Shown here: positions 5,131-5,780 of the stretch, in pieces
Numbering within the stretch: position 1 is the stretch's first letter
Layout: each line of letters begins with the position of its first letter
NCBI GenBank assembly: GCA_017614275.1
Contig: JAGACE010000039.1
Span: 1-5,780 of the forward strand
Direction: 5' to 3'
Length of the DNA: 5,780 bases
Source: Clostridia bacterium
Lineage (GTDB): Bacteria > Bacillota > Clostridia > Oscillospirales > Acutalibacteraceae
Program-made: the position numbers and the translations under genes
The notes under the pieces: generated by a model
Told to the model about the DNA's origin: nothing
Databases searched by the model: none
The model's input: only the letters and a program-made list of their open reading frames with translations

Positions 5131-5780
5131 ATGTTACAGCTGGTCACCGGGCGCTCCGGCTCGGGAAAAACCGAATATGTCCGCGGACTTCTGGGCCGTC
5201 TGGCCGAGCAGGGCGAAGCGCCGCTTCTCCTCCTCGTGCCGGAACAGTATTCCTATGACACGGAACGGGCCATGCTCCGCCGATTCGGCAACCGGACGGC
5301 GCAGCGGGTCGAGGTCCTGAGCTTCACCCGCCTCGCGGACTACGTGTTCCGGGACATCGGCGGGAACGCCGGGGTCGTCGCCGACGAGGGCACCAAGCTC
5401 ATCCTCATGCTCCGGGCCATGGACACGGTCTCAGAGAAACTGGACTACTATCAGAAAAACAGGACCGATGTGCGGCTCGCGAAAGAACTCCTGCAGATCT
5501 TCCGCGAAGTCCAGCAGTCCGGCGCGGCGCTGAGCCGGCTGGAAGAGGTCGCCGGAGAGGTCGACAGCCCGGTCCTCTCCCGCAAACTGCGGGAACTGTC
5601 CCTCATCTTCAATGTCTATGACGCCCTGTTCCGGAACCGGTATTCCGACGGGGAGCTGCAGCTGGAGAAGCTGTGCGCCGCTCTGGAGGAGCACCGTGTG
5701 CTGGAGGGCGCCGTCATCGCCGTCGACGGATTCAAGAGCTTCACGGGGCAGGAGTTCCGGCTCCTGGGGCTCCTGCTGTC
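5131..5780 (+). CDS. addB: ATP-dependent helicase/deoxyribonuclease subunit B (AddB/RexB), N-terminal part, cut by window edge
   Basis: The first 216 full codons of AddB, the subunit that pairs with AddA to unwind and resect double-strand breaks and load recombinase in many Bacillota; the full protein is usually over 1,100 residues. Visible are the N-terminal Walker A motif GRSGSGKTE at residues 7-15, the AddB-typical LVPEQYSYDTERAML (35-49), EVLSFTRLADYVFRDIGG (61-78), and VDGFKSFTGQE (198-208), which matches the family's IDGF-x-FTPQE-like segment. The inactivated-helicase region, Chi-recognition portion and the C-terminal nuclease with its iron-sulphur cysteines lie beyond the window. ATG at 5131 has AGGGAGG at 5118-5124, 6 nt upstream, so the start is firm. 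It is transcribed away from murC from its own promoter. addA would be expected next downstream, but this cannot be seen. RexB naming applies in lactic acid bacteria only. Confidence 0.96.
   Translation, partial: MLQLVTGRSGSGKTEYVRGLLGRLAEQGEAPLLLLVPEQYSYDTERAMLRRFGNRTAQRVEVLSFTRLADYVFRDIGGNAGVVADEGTKLILMLRAMDTVSEKLDYYQKNRTDVRLAKELLQIFREVQQSGAALSRLEEVAGEVDSPVLSRKLRELSLIFNVYDALFRNRYSDGELQLEKLCAALEEHRVLEGAVIAVDGFKSFTGQEFRLLGLLL

Noticed and set aside
1..5780. Search for CRISPR repeats, insertion sequences, phage genes, toxin-antitoxin pairs, tRNA/rRNA or defence genes.
   Set aside because: Nearly all sequence is taken by six housekeeping or envelope genes; no repeated spacers, terminal inverted repeats, transposase or integrase motifs, or RNA gene sequences were seen.

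Overview
The window looks like a chromosomal segment of a GC-rich member of the Bacillota, most likely class Clostridia (Oscillospiraceae/Ruminococcaceae-like). The reasons are an AddB-type recombination nuclease instead of RecB/RecC, strong AGGAGG ribosome binding sites, use of TTG and GTG starts, an anaerobe-style acyl-CoA ligase and a clostridial-looking L,D-transpeptidase. The organism is an inference; no rRNA or other taxonomic marker is present.

Layout. Five genes lie head to tail on the minus strand and read from right to left: murC (3570-4979), an exported YkuD-type L,D-transpeptidase (2719-3573), a long-chain acyl-CoA ligase (738-2699), a 92-residue protein of unknown function (463-741), and the first 145 codons of lepA (1-437, cut by the window edge). 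Junctions are tight: 4-bp overlap, 18-19 bp gap, 4-bp overlap, 25 bp gap. I see no terminator between them, so they probably form one transcription unit started upstream of murC. On the plus strand, diverging from murC, is the first third or less of addB (5131-5780, cut by the window edge).

The only real intergenic region is 4980-5130. It is AT-rich against GC-rich coding sequence and carries back-to-back promoters: a perfect extended -10 (TGGTATAAT) for murC, an extended -10 (TGTTAAAAT) for addB, both with poor -35 boxes, and between them a 29-bp imperfect palindrome (5052-5080) that covers the addB -35 position. That palindrome is the best candidate for an undescribed regulatory site here.

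Functionally, murC makes a cytoplasmic peptidoglycan precursor and the L,D-transpeptidase would act on the finished wall outside the cell. The acyl-CoA ligase activates fatty acids and has an unusual C-terminal tail of about 79 residues (possible amphipathic helix plus Glu-rich stretch). LepA is a ribosome-associated GTPase. AddB is a subunit of the double-strand-break repair nuclease. The window is mostly housekeeping; I found no mobile element, CRISPR array, defence system, tRNA or rRNA. The items worth a second look are the operator-like palindrome, the ligase tail, the unknown small protein, and details of the L,D-transpeptidase active site.
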